Source: Apiospora phragmitis
Lineage: Eukaryota > Ascomycota > Sordariomycetes > Amphisphaeriales > Apiosporaceae
Direction of reading: 5' to 3'
Length of the DNA: 64,000 nt
Assembly (NCBI GenBank): GCA_038363925.1
Contig: JAQQWL010000016.1
Location: 310,001-374,000, forward strand
Below are positions 35,125-46,468 of the stretch, piece after piece (the stretch's first letter is position 1; each line of letters starts with the position of its first letter). Under the pieces are notes generated by a model. It was not told where the DNA came from. It worked only from the letters and a program-made list of their open reading frames with translations, and did no database searches. Both the position numbers and the translations under genes were made by a program.

Positions 35125-35550
35125 CTATTCGGCAAAATGCCACTTCTGTGTCCTCGTCTCAGGCCGTGCACGCGGAACACTACTCAGAGTTGACCAGGTT
35201 GTCAATGATGATGCTTTTACCTCATCCGGGCAGGTTTGCGACTGGGATCTGGCATGTGAGGGGGTTTCCTTACACAAAGATGGTTTGCCCACAGCGCACC
35301 GAACACAGCCAAAGTGCAATGACCGCAGGCCCATATCGTATAGTACCATCAGTCGCAGCAGTAACATCCGTCGGGGACGGCGGCCCCCTAAGCGGTTATG
35401 CCTTACTTTGAACTCGGTTCCAAGCATGCCCTTGGCGAATCCTTTGGATCTGACCACCGGTCCGTCCTCTGGGCCAACAACAAGGCACTTGCTAACATCC
35501 CGGGTAAACATATCTGGATTCCGGTGTAGTTCGCAAATGCAAGAACGCAT
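35125..35550 (-). pseudogene. Diverged copy of the Cys-rich gene at 34.4-34.9 kb
   Basis: The DNA at about 35,300-35,460 lines up by eye with about 34,580-34,735 in the same orientation: both have a (T/C)GGTNNTC(C/G)AGCCA-like start, an AACC(A/G)AGTTCAA block and the segment where CAATGAC is followed by a GCAGGCCCA or ACAGGCCCA block. The Cys-rich C-terminal half of the protein is not recovered, so I take this as a truncated, decayed duplicate. The open frame of 141 residues there has no independent support. Confidence 0.3.
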
Positions 35551-35899
35551 AATAACGTCTGTGGTAGTGTGCTAAGGTTAGCATGAGTCGAAAGGAAAGT
35601 GTGTAACGCTGGGACTGTCAGCCCATGTAACTATACTGATTTATGTTGATGCTAAGACAAAGCTGTACTTTTCATAAATAAGCCTATTATTTTTACTAAT
35701 AAAATACGAAGCACTGGCCTGAATCTAGCAAAGGACTCCCTCTGACTAAGAAACAGGCTAGTTGGAGCTCTAGCATCATCACGAATATATTAACTAACCG
35801 CTAGGGCGGAATAGTGAGGTTTTATAAGGATAAGCTCATGACTCATATATAATATCGACCGTTTACCTCCGTTATTTGCACAACCTAGCACGCGCAAAA
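35551..35899. other. AT-rich spacer
   Basis: AT-rich stretch upstream of the next open frame; contains short TATAA-like strings near 35,845-35,852. No gene is seen. Confidence 0.4.
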
Positions 35900-36586
35900 A
35901 TGTCTGAACATCTCAGAGACACTGACGGCCCTGACCAGGAGCAGGAAGAAACAGTTGATAGTTCTAGGGGTGACCCCAAGGAAGCGGTCTCATAAGAAAT
36001 GGCGCAGGATGTGTCATCAACCGCACCACCGGGGGAACAAACAGGAGACGCTCAGTCAGTGATGGGCCGACCTAATCGTTTACGGAGCGAAACAGCTGTC
36101 TCGGCCAGCCCGAGCGTCCTATCAGCCCCTTCCCAGGACGAGGTGCATCCTCTTGGCCATCTCCCACAGCTACAGCAGGGACGACGTAACGCCATTTCGG
36201 GCCCCAGCGGTCAGCAAGGCTCGGAGGCACCTACAATCCAGGCCCACGGAAGCGACACCAGCAACAATAGCCACATCGGTGATCATCCTAACCCCCTGAG
36301 GAGCAACCACTTCGTCATCACCGAGCAGTTGGCCCGTATTCTAGCCCGCGAGGGCTCGCCACCGCCTCATCTGCCTCTCCGCCCATGGCAGCGACGCCTC
36401 GGCACCCGGAGGCAACGCCTACACACTTGGCGGGCTCCGCGGCTACCTCCGATAGACGAGGGCCTCGTCTGGAATAAAGCGCCTCCTATGCTGCGGCCGC
36501 CCCCTCCTGTGGCACCAAAAGCAGAGACGATCGGCGGCGGCAACCGTGTTCATGTCACAATCCATTACATGCTATGTTGGATTTAA
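35900..36586 (+). pseudogene. Low-complexity open frame with an in-frame TAA
   Basis: From the ATG at 35900 one frame runs 228 codons to 36586, interrupted by a TAA at 35993-35995. The codons on both sides have the same acidic, Gln/Ser/Pro-rich character (GPDQEQEETVDSS before; EMAQDVSSTAPPGEQTGD after), so the stop looks like a point change inside one gene. A CAA-to-TAA change would explain it. If translation instead starts at the second ATG (35999), a 195-residue product remains. No domain or family is recognised; the C-terminal part is Pro/Arg-rich. Confidence 0.35.
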
Positions 36587-37075
36587 GGCATGAGCCTGGA
36601 TCCGCTGTTTCCTGATCATGTAGGACCTGGCATGCTTCTTGACTAATCCCCAGAGACCAAGCAAGCAGCCGCCCATGTGCTTTGGGGCATAGCATCTTGG
36701 CGTAGGTATGTAATGTGCCAGTGAATATAACTTGGAATACCAGAGATTGTCCTCAGAAATGTATAAGCCATGCTTTCCAGCAGCGGTCGTGATTCAGCCA
36801 CAGATCGTGTCGTATGTAGTAGTTGTTGCGTGGGCCGTAATCGTCGGCGTAGATGAGGCCCATCACCCGTGAATTCACCAATGATCGATGACGAAAAGCT
36901 TGGATTATTGGCAGGAGTCTGGAGGGTTGCGTAACGCTGTAGTAACTCGAGTTGAAATATGACGAACATGACCGACCAGCGGTCGTTGCAAGCCTCCGTG
37001 GGATTCCTCTACCTTCTCAAGCAAAATGACTATAATACGGAAACTCCCACAAGCAAACAACGAGATATCATAACA
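36587..37075. other. Convergent 3' interval
   Basis: No supported gene or repeat between the open frame at 36 kb and the regulator gene. Confidence 0.45.
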
Positions 37076-38796
37076 CTAAGAAAGAAATGCATATGGCCTG
37101 TCATAGCAATCATCCCATTCCGTCTTGCCCGAGTCCCAGAGCTTGTGCATGGCCGAGCAGGCCACCAAGGGTAGCCGGTCCCCAGTGCCCGACTTATCTC
37201 GTCCAGTGCCTCCTTGACGAAGAGGCGTTCCGACAAGGACCTCGTGGCCGCCTCGACACCGGCGACGTTCAGCGGCCACATGAGACACGGCTTGGTCTTC
37301 GGGGACTGGATGGCCTCTCGCAAGAGACCAAACAAAGCGTCTGCGTGCGTGGCTCGCAGTGTGAAGAGGTTGTACGTGAAACTTATGGGGAACAGGTTCC
37401 GCAGAGCTGAGATGCAGTAGAGTGCCACGGCGGAGTGGTAGATACGAGCGAGGAGGAACAGCTGCTGGTATGACTCGGGGTAGAGGCTTGCCCACGCGTC
37501 TGGGTTGAAGGTGAGTATCTTCGATAGGAGGTCCTGGGCCGAAGGTGAGTCGAATTCATGCAATTGCGGTGGTTGTGTTGTCTGGAGCCGCAGCCGGTTG
37601 ATTTGGCTAATGATCAGGAACAGGAAGGGCGGGCAGAGAACAGTCGGATAATCTCCCTTTCCATAGACTTTCTCCAAGAAGTCCAGTTCCGGCGTCGTTA
37701 CGAGATAATCCTCGGGAGGGCTCGTAGAGCTCGCCAACACTCCCAAGCTGTCGGTATCTTCAGCAAAAGGCATTCTCATGCACGGGTGGTGGAAGTCAAG
37801 TTAAACTAGCTTACATCATAAAGTATTTGAGTGTGGGCTGCATCGCGACGTTTTCTCTCATGAAGCTGCTTGATACCTCCGCGACAAGCCAAAGCTTTCA
37901 TAGCCGCGAGGAAGTGGACACGCCAATTCTGTGGCGATCCATAGGAGAGCTACTTGGTTAGTCGAGTGGTTCATGGGGGGTACATAGGTCAAGGTGCAAC
38001 CAAAATAAGACGTGGAGTGGTAGTCTGACGGCGTATAGACACTTACATCGATAAGCATAAGACACAAGATGCTGTACACCGTCTGGTCAAGTCCTCCAGT
38101 ATCCTTTTTGAGAACAACCTCCTCGGAAATACCGCGGAGACTCAACCCCTTCTCGGTATGGAAACGATACCAAAGCTCCACCCTCTCCGCCTTGGGAGGC
38201 CGTATCTGGTGAAGATAATGGCCCAGAGCTAAGCAAATAAAGGTACGCCGTACGGGTCCAGAGATCCCCCACATCACCTCCAACGGTAAAGGGTTGATGT
38301 AAGGACTGGGGCCCAAATGGGCCAGAGGTTGCATAGCCGGGTAGATACGTATATTGACTACGGAGTTACTTGATGTTAGCCGGAAACAGGTAGTGTTACA
38401 CTCAAATATTGGGTTCAACTTGCAGTAGCATGCGGATTGGACCGCTTCCGATACGTCGTCTCTGAGATGAATGACTGGGATTAAGGACCCAGTGTACAAC
38501 TCGGCCGACACATGGACTGCTCGCTCTAGGGCGGCCGTGACTTTCACTTGTAGACTGATGGCAGAGTCCTTGTCCTTGTCCTTATCCTCCTTGGAGGTGG
38601 GTGTCTTGCGTTTACGGGTTCGAGACGTCACCCTTCCTGGAGCTAACCATCTCAAGGGTTTCTTGTCTTCGTAGCCGGGGCACACGACACCGGCCTGGCG
38701 GCACTTGTTGCATACAGGGCGTGTAGAGTCACATTCGAGCCTGCGTCTCTGACACTCCCAGCAATAAAGGCGGATTGAAGTTGTTGGTGCATCCAT
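37076..38796 (-). CDS. Zn2Cys6 binuclear cluster transcription factor (two apparent 1-nt indels)
   Basis: Exons 38796-38424, 38357-38047, 37949-37815 and 37747-37076; the product is 496 residues after one extra base near 37870 and one missing base near 37155-37159. The N-terminus carries the DNA-binding cluster Cys12-X2-Cys15-X6-Cys22-X6-Cys29-X2-Cys32-X6-Cys39 followed by a basic linker and a KTPTSKEDKDKDKD stretch. The rest is the alpha-helical fungal-specific region seen in regulators of this class (IYPAMQPLAHLGPSPYINPL, LSYGSPQNWRVHF, NVAMQPTLKYFM, TSPPEDYLVTTPELDFLEKVYG). Intron 1 (38358-38423) appears to use a GC donor (GCAAGT). It sits next to the RTA1-like gene on the same strand, with no proof of joint control. 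The target genes are unknown. Confidence 0.8.
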
Positions 38797-39446
38797 ATTA
38801 GCGAGCAAAAGGAACCCCACACAGGGCAGACGGAGACTTGGCTAAGTGGACAACAGGTGTCAAAGTCGACAATGTTTGGCGTACTGGATGATGCACGATG
38901 GTTGTACGAACACAACGAATGTGTCTGAGGATGGACGGAGATGGTCGACTATTGCAGAAACCCGGAAAGGGTACAAGTTATAGCCCAGCTCGGACTAGGG
39001 TGGAGATGATATGCAGTCAGATCGGCGGCAAAAGTCTTGGCCTTCCACATTTCCTGATCCGATCTAGCGTTGCGCGACTAGCAGATCGCCCTGCCACCAT
39101 CATGGGCGCAGCAGACAGAAGATAGGTCAGAATACGGATGGATAATTCATGTACATGTAGGCCGGTCTTTCATAGACTTGATACCCATCCCCTATCATCA
39201 GAAATGGCTGCAAACACAGTTTGTGGATGGCTATGAGTCAAAATCGATAATGCACCTATAGATGTTGATCTCCGGCGTATTGGACAGTTTATGGGGTATA
39301 CAAGTGCGCTCGTTAATATGAAATAAATATTATAGTTTAAAATTCAAGCTTAATAAGAAGCAGGAAAAGTATTCCAAGTCTCTAACCCGCCGTCAAAGTA
39401 TACGTAATAACCAACCCATACCGCCCACGATGCTTATACTGTATTA
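38797..39446. other. Regulator promoter side / RTA1 3' side
   Basis: Spacer between two minus-strand genes; AT-rich near 39,310-39,360. Nothing else is seen. Confidence 0.45.
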
Positions 39447-40601
39447 TTAAATGGGAGTTTTGCTGCGAGCGTAGCCATTGTCCTCCCAAAACGGCTTCTT
39501 CTTGCCCTGTCTCTTATCCGTCTCTCGGCCCAAGGCGCACTGCATAAAGCCAAAGGGGTCGATCAGGGTGATCCAAAAGTTCTGCCCACTTTCCCAGCCG
39601 GGACCGGCCAGCTCCGTCTTGCCGTCCTGGGCCAGGTACATCTGGTAGCTCTCGGGAAGGTATCGCCGGGGGTGGAAAGCGTTCCACAGGAACATGTTGA
39701 TGAGCATTACCGCGGCCTCGAAGACGTAGAAGAACCACTCGTAGCGCAGGATGGGGCTGACACTGTTCCAGTCGAGGTTCGGATCCATGAGCTGCGTGCG
39801 AGAGGTGCTGAAGTGCTCAACGAGCCGGTAGACGGTCCGGATCAGGACGAGACCCGAGCTGATGTAGAGGGTCCACAGAACCATCGAGACGTTGCGGTTC
39901 GCCACGCCAGCTTGGCGGCATCGACCGTAGAATGTGGTCGCCAGAGCGATGAAGAGACTGATGACCCCTATCTGCAGAAAGAGCGATACTTTGGTCAGGA
40001 TATCGCCCAGCTGGTGAATGTCGGCATTGGCGTTGGGTTTGGCGATATAGGAGATGCCGAGTGCGTTTAAAATTTCAACCACGGAGGAAAGAGCACCAAA
40101 CGTAGTGAGAACCCGCCCAGGGTGGACTGGTGTGCAGTATGGCACATAGTACAGCAAACGGCCAAGGATGTGGTAATTGGCAAGTTCGACGAGAGGCCTA
40201 GATGTATGGTATTAACGCGTCAGTTTCGGCAATCTCACCCCCAAGTCAAAAAGCATGTTGTCAACATACGGGGCAAAGTATATCAGGCACTGGGATGCGA
40301 TGTACACGGGGATATTGTCGTAGTGTCTAGTCTCATAGAGGCGGCAAGCGAACCCTGCAGTGAACAGGGCACCACAGAAAGGATATAACGCTGTGACTTT
40401 GAAGCATTTATACCGCCTACCATGCCCGAGTAAGAATCAGCTGTCATTGCCGTATTACTCTGAGGATAATACCCTAACTTACCAGCATTGGACGAGGTGA
40501 AAGATCATCGTCACAATAAAAGCCGCCATGAAAAAGTCGGTTGCCCCTACATCAGGGGCATAGTAATAAAGAGACCCATCGACTTTCTGTCCGTCCGACA
40601 T
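39447..40601 (-). CDS. RTA1-like seven-helix membrane protein
   Basis: Exons 40601-40483, 40416-40270 and 40197-39447 (introns of 66 and 72 bp) give 338 residues without disruption. Hydrophobic helices recur along the chain, for example FFMAAFIVTMIFHLVQCW, YPFCGALFTAGFACRLYE, VSLFLQIGVISLFIALATTF and VSMVLWTLYISSGLVLIRTVYRLVEH, followed by the family signatures EWFFYVFEAAVMLINMFLWN and FHPRRYLP. RTA1/RTM1/Rsb1-type proteins of fungi sit in the plasma membrane and are linked to 7-aminocholesterol or toxin resistance and to lipid translocation. The exact cargo here is unknown. The charged cytosolic tail ends GYARSKTPI. Confidence 0.88.
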
Positions 40602-41734
40602 CTTGCCTCGAATACAATTTGGCGTGTTGATCTATCAATAGTCACAAGCTCGAAAGATTCGGATGCCCAGTAAGGAAAATGTAAGAGGTAGTCCGCATGG
40701 AGGGCAATATAGTTTTAAAAACAAGCAGGTAATACCGTAGCCTTATATCTTCATACTTTCGCCCATTCGACGGCGATGCTTTTCAAGCGATTATGACCTA
40801 AACAGGAAATACAGAGTATAGGAGTATACGTGCCCATACTATTTATCTAGTCAAGTGGCTGTGCTATCCAGTCCAAAGGGGCTCAGTGCCCAAGTAAGCG
40901 CTAATCCAATCCGAGAGATTTTGTAGGCCAAGCCTTTGCTCACTTCCAAGTTTAGAGCTCAGCTGGTGAGCTGGTCTTATCACACCTTCAAAATACGTCA
41001 TTCCAACTGCTGCGCATTTCAAGTATCTCGAATGAATCAGTGCGACTTGCATGGCATTGAGTAGTGACTGCTTAGGTAGGTGAAGAAGCACATCGAATCC
41101 TTCAACCCTAATGTCGGGTGCGTTGGACATTTCAAGGATCGAGACTCCCTGGACCCTACCAACCAGTGGGCCGAGACATCGCGTAGCGCTCACCAACAAA
41201 ACCCACGACCGACATTGGAGGGGCTCGTCTTACAGCCAATTGCATAAATTGCCCATCCGCCTCGAATGAATAGCCAATGAAGATCTAGCTGGTATTATAT
41301 CATGTCCTGCCTTCTGCCGTTACGGCGTATCCCTTATGAGCCCGGCGCTGACAAGACTGGCAAAGAGCAAGATGTTTGCAAAGCAGGGACAGGGGCAGAG
41401 GGCTTACAGCCGTTGCGCCGTTCACTTTGAACCGCTTCATCAATCCTAGGTGCTAGTGTACATCAGGTCTATCAGATCGCTAAAATGTTACCCTGTTATT
41501 ATTATAGTAATTGTGGCCGGATTTCTCGCGTCGCATTTTACACCTCTCATGGGATTGCGGGGGGCGGTTCACACGCGAATTGGGAGGTTTGGGACAGGGG
41601 GGCCTGGAGCTTCCCCATTAGACTTCTTCAGCCGCAGCACCAGGCAGACAAACATCTTTTGATTATCGAACGACCATCTCAATGATGAATGATACAGGTA
41701 CTGTGTTTCATGGCGGGATACATTGAGAGCGGAG
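40602..41734. other. Divergent upstream region
   Basis: About 1.1 kb between the RTA1-like gene and the secreted-protein gene, which point away from each other. No gene is supported. Confidence 0.45.
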
Positions 41735-42686
41735 ATGACGGAACTACTGATATTTGGTCTCTTGTGCCTCGCCACCCCGATCTTGGCCTATATCAAGGAT
41801 GGCCCGCTCCTTGACATGGTATTGACCGTGACCGTTGGCGAGCCGACACTCGTGAGCGTCAACCTCAGTGCCCATGACCCGTGCAACGAGATCACGCATC
41901 ACAAAGACTGCAACTGGCCGTACATGGAGGTCTGGCTCAAAGCCGCCCCCATGGACCCGCCTGGAACGAAGAAATACTGGATGCCATACTGTATGTATGC
42001 AGCCCAGCTGCGTAGCAGCGGTAGTAAAACATGCTGACACTGCGAATGACTACGCCCCTCAATCTCATCATCGCATGACTACTGACTATCTGCCTCTAGG
42101 CTCCGTGGCCGGTTGTCTGACCACCAACATCACGAACTTCAACTTCACGCTGCCTCCAAGATCACTCCCAGACGGGGGTCCGTACAAACTGTCCTACAAC
42201 CTGTTCAACACCGCTCATGACCCGAGAAAGCCGATCGACTATTATTCGCCGAGCGAATCCATGTACGACCAGCCCGAGTTCAACATCAAGGGAAACAACA
42301 ACAGCGACCCGAGCGCGCAGTGGACGCCTTACGACAAAGCCGCGCATTGGTGGACGGGACTGGGCAATCCGGAGGGCTGGCTGCGCAACGTGTCGTGCGC
42401 GAGTGTCGGGTGCGCGCGGCAGTGCGCCCAGCGCATATTGGGGTCCCTGCTGCCCGAAAAGCCGAACAGCAACGCCAATATGACGGCCTGCCTCAAGGCG
42501 TGCTCGGGATATGGCTGGAACCCGTATGCGTGTACACGGGAGAATGTGATGCTGCCGCCGACAAGTACGGGAGGCGGCAGTGCGACTTCGCCGACACCAA
42601 CGGTGCCAGCATCCACAGGCTCCAAGATCGCAAGGAGTTCTTACCGGATGGTCCTCACTACTCTAATGGTCCTGCATGCATCGTAG
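41735..42686 (+). CDS. Secreted, possibly GPI-anchored Cys-rich protein
   Basis: Exons 41735-41990 and 42100-42686 (intron 41991-42099, GTATGT...TAG) give 280 residues. The N-terminus MTELLIFGLLCLATPILAY is a classic signal peptide. The mature part has about ten Cys and several N-glycosylation sequons (NIT, NFT, NVS, NMT), including CASVGCARQCAQ and CLKACSGYGWNPYACT. A Ser/Thr/Gly-rich stretch (TSTGGGSATSPTPTVPAS) leads into a short hydrophobic C-terminus (MVLTTLMVLHAS), which fits a GPI attachment signal. It is probably a cell-wall or surface protein. No family name or function can be given. Confidence 0.75.
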
Positions 42687-43021
42687 TGTTGATTGAAAGT
42701 AGAGTAGAATTCAATCAAGAGGAGTTGAATAGAGATATTATCTCACTAATTGTTTTATATCGAAGTCCAATTAAGCTATCGTGTCGAAGTCATGTCGCGC
42801 CCCAGGAAACTAGAGACGAGACTGGCGTGCTTGCGGGCGATCGAACGCTTAACCTAAACGATGGCGCGGGGCAGCCGAGGTCCAGTCTACCGGAGCTTTG
42901 TACCCTCTCAACATCTCTAACCGACTGCATAGAAGAACCCCTTATACCAGTCAGTTACCTCTCAAATCCAGACCATCCACACAGCGACGACCAACAAGAA
43001 AACCCCATCCCCTCCAAAAAC
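42687..43021. other. Spacer between tandem plus-strand genes
   Basis: Upstream region of the thioesterase-like gene; no other feature is seen. Confidence 0.4.
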
Positions 43022-44066
43022 ATGTCGGTTCAACAAAGACCAGCAGCAGTCACTCCTCCGCCCACCTTCGCCGCCGCGACCGCCGTGCAGCAGGTCGGCA
43101 CCCACACCTACCGCGCCGCCTTCGACGAGGCCTGGAGCGTCGGCAGCGTGCCGCACGGCGGCGTCGTGACCTCGGTGCTGCTGCGGTGTGCGGCGCTGCA
43201 CTTCGGCACCACGCTGGCCGCCCGGAACCAGCCGCACGCCATCACGCTGCACGCCGAGTTTCTGCGGCGGACCCAGGCCGGCCCCGCGACCCTGCGCGTG
43301 CGCGACGTCAAGCTGGGCCGCCAGACCAGCACCGTGCAAGTGACCCTGTCGCAGCCGACGCCGACGCCGACGTCTGGAGAGAGCCACAGTGATAGCGACA
43401 AGGAAAGGGAAGAAGTAGTGGCCTACATCACCCACACCAACCTCGCGACAGAATCCGGCCCCACCTTCGAGACGGACTGGCAGCTGGAGCCGCCACCACC
43501 TCCACCTCCGTCCGACTTCGCCGCGCTGACCCGCCGCGGCGGCGACGACGCCGACGCGCACTGGTCCGAGTGGACCGCAAAGCCGTTCCCGGAGTTCCGC
43601 AAGGTGATCCAGCGGATGCGCATCTACCTGCCGCGGGGCGGGCGGCAGGCGGCGGGCAGCCTGTGCGACGAGTGGGGTGCGGTTCGCGGACCCAGCTTCG
43701 CGGTTCACCGACGCGAGCCTGGGGCTGGTGTCGGACCTGTGGCCGCAGGTCATCGAGAGCCTAGTGGATGCGCGCCGCCGCCGCAACTCCGCCTCTGACG
43801 ACAACAAGAGGCAGCAGCCTTTGGCCAAGTTCTGGTACCCGACGCTGCTGCTGAATCTGGACATCAAGAAGGCCCTGCCCGCCGAGGGCGTCGAGTGGCT
43901 CTTCGTCCGCGTCCGCGCCAAGCAGATCCGGAACGGGCGGCAGGACCTCGAGGTCGTCATCCTCGACCAGCAAGGCGAGATCGTCGCGCTGAGCCATCAC
44001 GTCGCGCTGGTCTTGGACGCCAAACGGAATACGGCGAAGAGGCGAAGCCCTAGTAGTAAGATGTAA
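43022..44066 (+). CDS. Acyl-CoA thioesterase-like hotdog protein (one apparent 1-nt insertion)
   Basis: Starts at the ATG at 43022. Taking one G out of the run at 43674-43677 gives a continuous 347-residue protein. The order of elements fits a double-hotdog thioesterase of the TesB-like superfamily: SVPHGGVVTSVLLRCAALHF (first long helix after the substrate loop), HAITLHAEFLRRTQAGPATLRVRDVKLGRQTSTVQVTLSQ (strands), and in the second half RFADPASRFTDASLGLVSDLWPQV and KFWYPTLLLNLDIKKALPAEGVEWLFVRVRAKQIRNGRQDLEVVILDQQG, which I list only as a region (about 43,827-43,978). Expected activity is hydrolysis of acyl-CoA thioesters. The location is unclear, as the C-terminus SKM resembles a peroxisomal SKL-type signal only weakly. 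Very GC-rich coding region. Confidence 0.75.
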
Positions 44067-44635
44067 TACGCTGTGCATGTAATCACTATAGAATAAAGGA
44101 CAAGCACATTTAGAGTCTTATACCCCTACCAGTATTTGAACGAGGAAAACTTGTTTCGAAAGGAGTTCTTCACCCATTGACGTGGATCATGCCAACAGTG
44201 TAACAAGGATTGAAGGGCAGTGACAAGACTTGGTCAACTTCCATTCACAAATCCCCAACATAGAATCCTGAAGATAAAGAATTGTTCAAGCATATGATTC
44301 GAACCTTGAGTACTCAACATGGTACGATGGTCTCCTAAACACATCTATCAATCATCTGCGACGTTGGCGTACGACTTTGGTCCACTAGCTGACATCTTAC
44401 ACGGGGATGATAGGCACTGCGAATAGAATGAATGACGATGGACATGTGAGGGTATTTCATAATTTATCAATAAAGTCCACCTTTTGACCTGAAACAACCA
44501 AAATCATATCGACCTTCCTGGATCTATTCTATCTTACAGCCCCTTGCCCCAACTTCGCATCCTCCCAATATCAGTTCGGGGTAAACAATGTGGTATCTTC
44601 GTTAATTGTGCAGAGCTCATCGAAGGCGAAATCAT
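44067..44635. other. Convergent 3' interval
   Basis: Spacer between the thioesterase-like gene and the next minus-strand gene; no gene is seen. Confidence 0.45.
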
Positions 44636-45655
44636 TCAGAAAACACCAATCAGACTTCCCCTCTTGCTGCCATGGTCGTTCTTGCCGAGAAGACGGCCAA
44701 CCCATCCCCTACTCGACTCGCCTTTAGGCAAGAGACACTCCTTGCCCATGCGTCTTGCGTAGTTGTGCTGCCAGGTGTGCAGGCTCTGCTTGGCTTCTTT
44801 CGTGATACACAATGCTTCGAGATGAAGAAATACTCTCCGTGCTCGATTGTCTTCGTCCATAAGGAGTGCGGCGTCCAGATCTCGCGAAGCCCGGTTCGAA
44901 GAGGGGCTCGAGATTGAAGACGTGTGATTGTGCCTTCTGGTGTTGGGATATGACAGGTTCGGGATGGATGAAGATGTGGAGATATTGACAGTTCGTGAAG
45001 GGGGATGAGGAGGAGGAGGAGGAGGAGGGAGAATATGGGAACGCTCCGCATATGCTGTGATCAGAGTGGTCAGGTTCTCGGGGAGTAGCATCTCCGAGTG
45101 GAAGCGATCTTGCAAAGCCATGAAACGTCCTGTCCAGTACTCGCACGACTGGGCGCCGGTGACATGGCGAGGATGGACGACCTCTGCTTCTTGTGACGAC
45201 GCGATGGAAGCTGTACGCGATCTCTGGTCGGCTCTCCCGCCTGCACCGGCCGTGGATGACATCGAGGGCGTACGGCTGAAGCTGGGCAACGAGCCTCGGG
45301 AAAGAGAGGCCGTCAAGTTGGAGAAGACGTTCAGCGTACGCGACTTGGGCAGGCTTCCAAACGGTTTGTATCTGGTCTTGAGGCTTTCCTTGGAGCCGTT
45401 GGGGGGGACGTTCTCGTTGTTGGTCTGAGAGTACAAGGTGGGGATGGCTGTGCGCGACGTGTGAGCTGCGGTCGCTGCTGGTGACTTGGGTAGGACGATG
45501 CCGGTTGGCGTCACCTTGCGGGAGTGACTGATCATGCCAGTGGCTTGCAATGGTTCAGCACTGCCGACGATGGAGGTTCGGCGAAGTGGCGAATGGGCCA
45601 TTGTATCGCCCGGAGTATGATAGCGCAGAGGACGACGGCGATGAAAGGAATCCAT
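44636..45655 (-). CDS. Conserved low-complexity Pezizomycotina protein
   Basis: Single open frame of 339 residues from the ATG at 45655; another in-frame ATG at 45601 (MAHSPLRRTSIVG) is an equally good start. The N-terminal half is Ser/Thr/Pro-rich and basic with NENVPPNG and RTLNVFSNLTASLSRGSL. The C-terminal half has a more ordered core: SCEYWTGRFMALQDRFHSE, MLLPENLTTLITAYAERS, a Pro run, then DEDNRARRVFLHLEALC and LHTWQHNYARRMGKECLLP. I know this pattern from uncharacterised ascomycete proteins but no function. A hydrophobic open frame in another register overlaps the 5' end. Confidence 0.65.
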   Translation of the reverse strand: MDSFHRRRPLRYHTPGDTMAHSPLRRTSIVGSAEPLQATGMISHSRKVTPTGIVLPKSPAATAAHTSRTAIPTLYSQTNNENVPPNGSKESLKTRYKPFGSLPKSRTLNVFSNLTASLSRGSLPSFSRTPSMSSTAGAGGRADQRSRTASIASSQEAEVVHPRHVTGAQSCEYWTGRFMALQDRFHSEMLLPENLTTLITAYAERSHILPPPPPPPHPPSRTVNISTSSSIPNLSYPNTRRHNHTSSISSPSSNRASRDLDAALLMDEDNRARRVFLHLEALCITKEAKQSLHTWQHNYARRMGKECLLPKGESSRGWVGRLLGKNDHGSKRGSLIGVF

Positions 45656-45810
45656 ATCTTCAGGAGGTCCCAGTATGCACTGACATGAAGCGTGAAGATA
45701 CGCCAAAACGCCTTGAAAGTGCCAGCAAAGAGGACGCAGAGGATGACCAACGTTACTCTGAATAGATCCAGTGTATTCAGATCCAGTTTATCCAGCCGAC
45801 CAGCGACCAT
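45532..45810 (-). other. Overlapping open frame with two hydrophobic segments
   Basis: From the ATG at 45810 a 92-codon frame overlaps the start of the neighbouring minus-strand gene in a different register. It codes two hydrophobic stretches (LFRVTLVILCVLFAGTF and IWIPFIAVVLCAIILRAI) separated by an aromatic loop. It could be a short membrane protein or an upstream overlapping reading frame that limits translation of the main frame, or chance. Position and composition are the only evidence. Confidence 0.25.
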
Positions 45811-46468
45811 GACGATTTGAAGCACGGCTGTTCTGGACCTGGAGTCTGGGATTTCGATTGGATGACTCGAGAATGAAATCAACCTAGATGGGACGTGAGG
45901 AGACTACCTACAGCCATGTAAGTAAAGTCCCTGTAGCTATCTCCCCAAGATGTGAACTGGAAGAGGCATCGCCCAGTTTTTAGTGACCTGCTGCTCCCCT
46001 AACTCAATTTTGTATTCCACTGACCCAGGCACCTTCCCAATGTTTGGCACCTACATACTTTGGTAAAGAAGGCCACTGAGACTGGACTGGCAGGAAGTAT
46101 TTTCAGTGGAAGAACCAGCTGTTTAGCCCACAGTCCATGTTGAACAAAAGAGCAATTGAATGATCCGAGTCGAATAACCATTTGTTTACCCATGCCCTTC
46201 TCAACATTCCACACACTCTGGATTTGGAAGGGAATGTACGCCATGACACGCGTACGTACTAGACGTTGTTCTTTTCTAACCCCTAAGACCATGAAAGAAC
46301 CGACTAATCAATTGAATGTCTACTTGGATATCATATCACCCCGTATGCTCCTCGGCACCGTGTTATCGGACTCGACTCTCGTAATGAAGAGTATTTTACC
46401 ATAGAACGCCAAACCAATGCCATCTAACCAGAATGCTCCTCCCCGTTTTCATATGCCCGAGGACTGAG
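45811..46468. other. Spacer between tandem minus-strand genes
   Basis: Upstream region of the low-complexity-protein gene and downstream region of the TFIIH subunit gene; no supported gene. Confidence 0.45.

Noticed and set aside
44300..44330. GGTTCGAATCA on the minus strand, possible tRNA
   Set aside because: The T stem does not pair and there is no A box.
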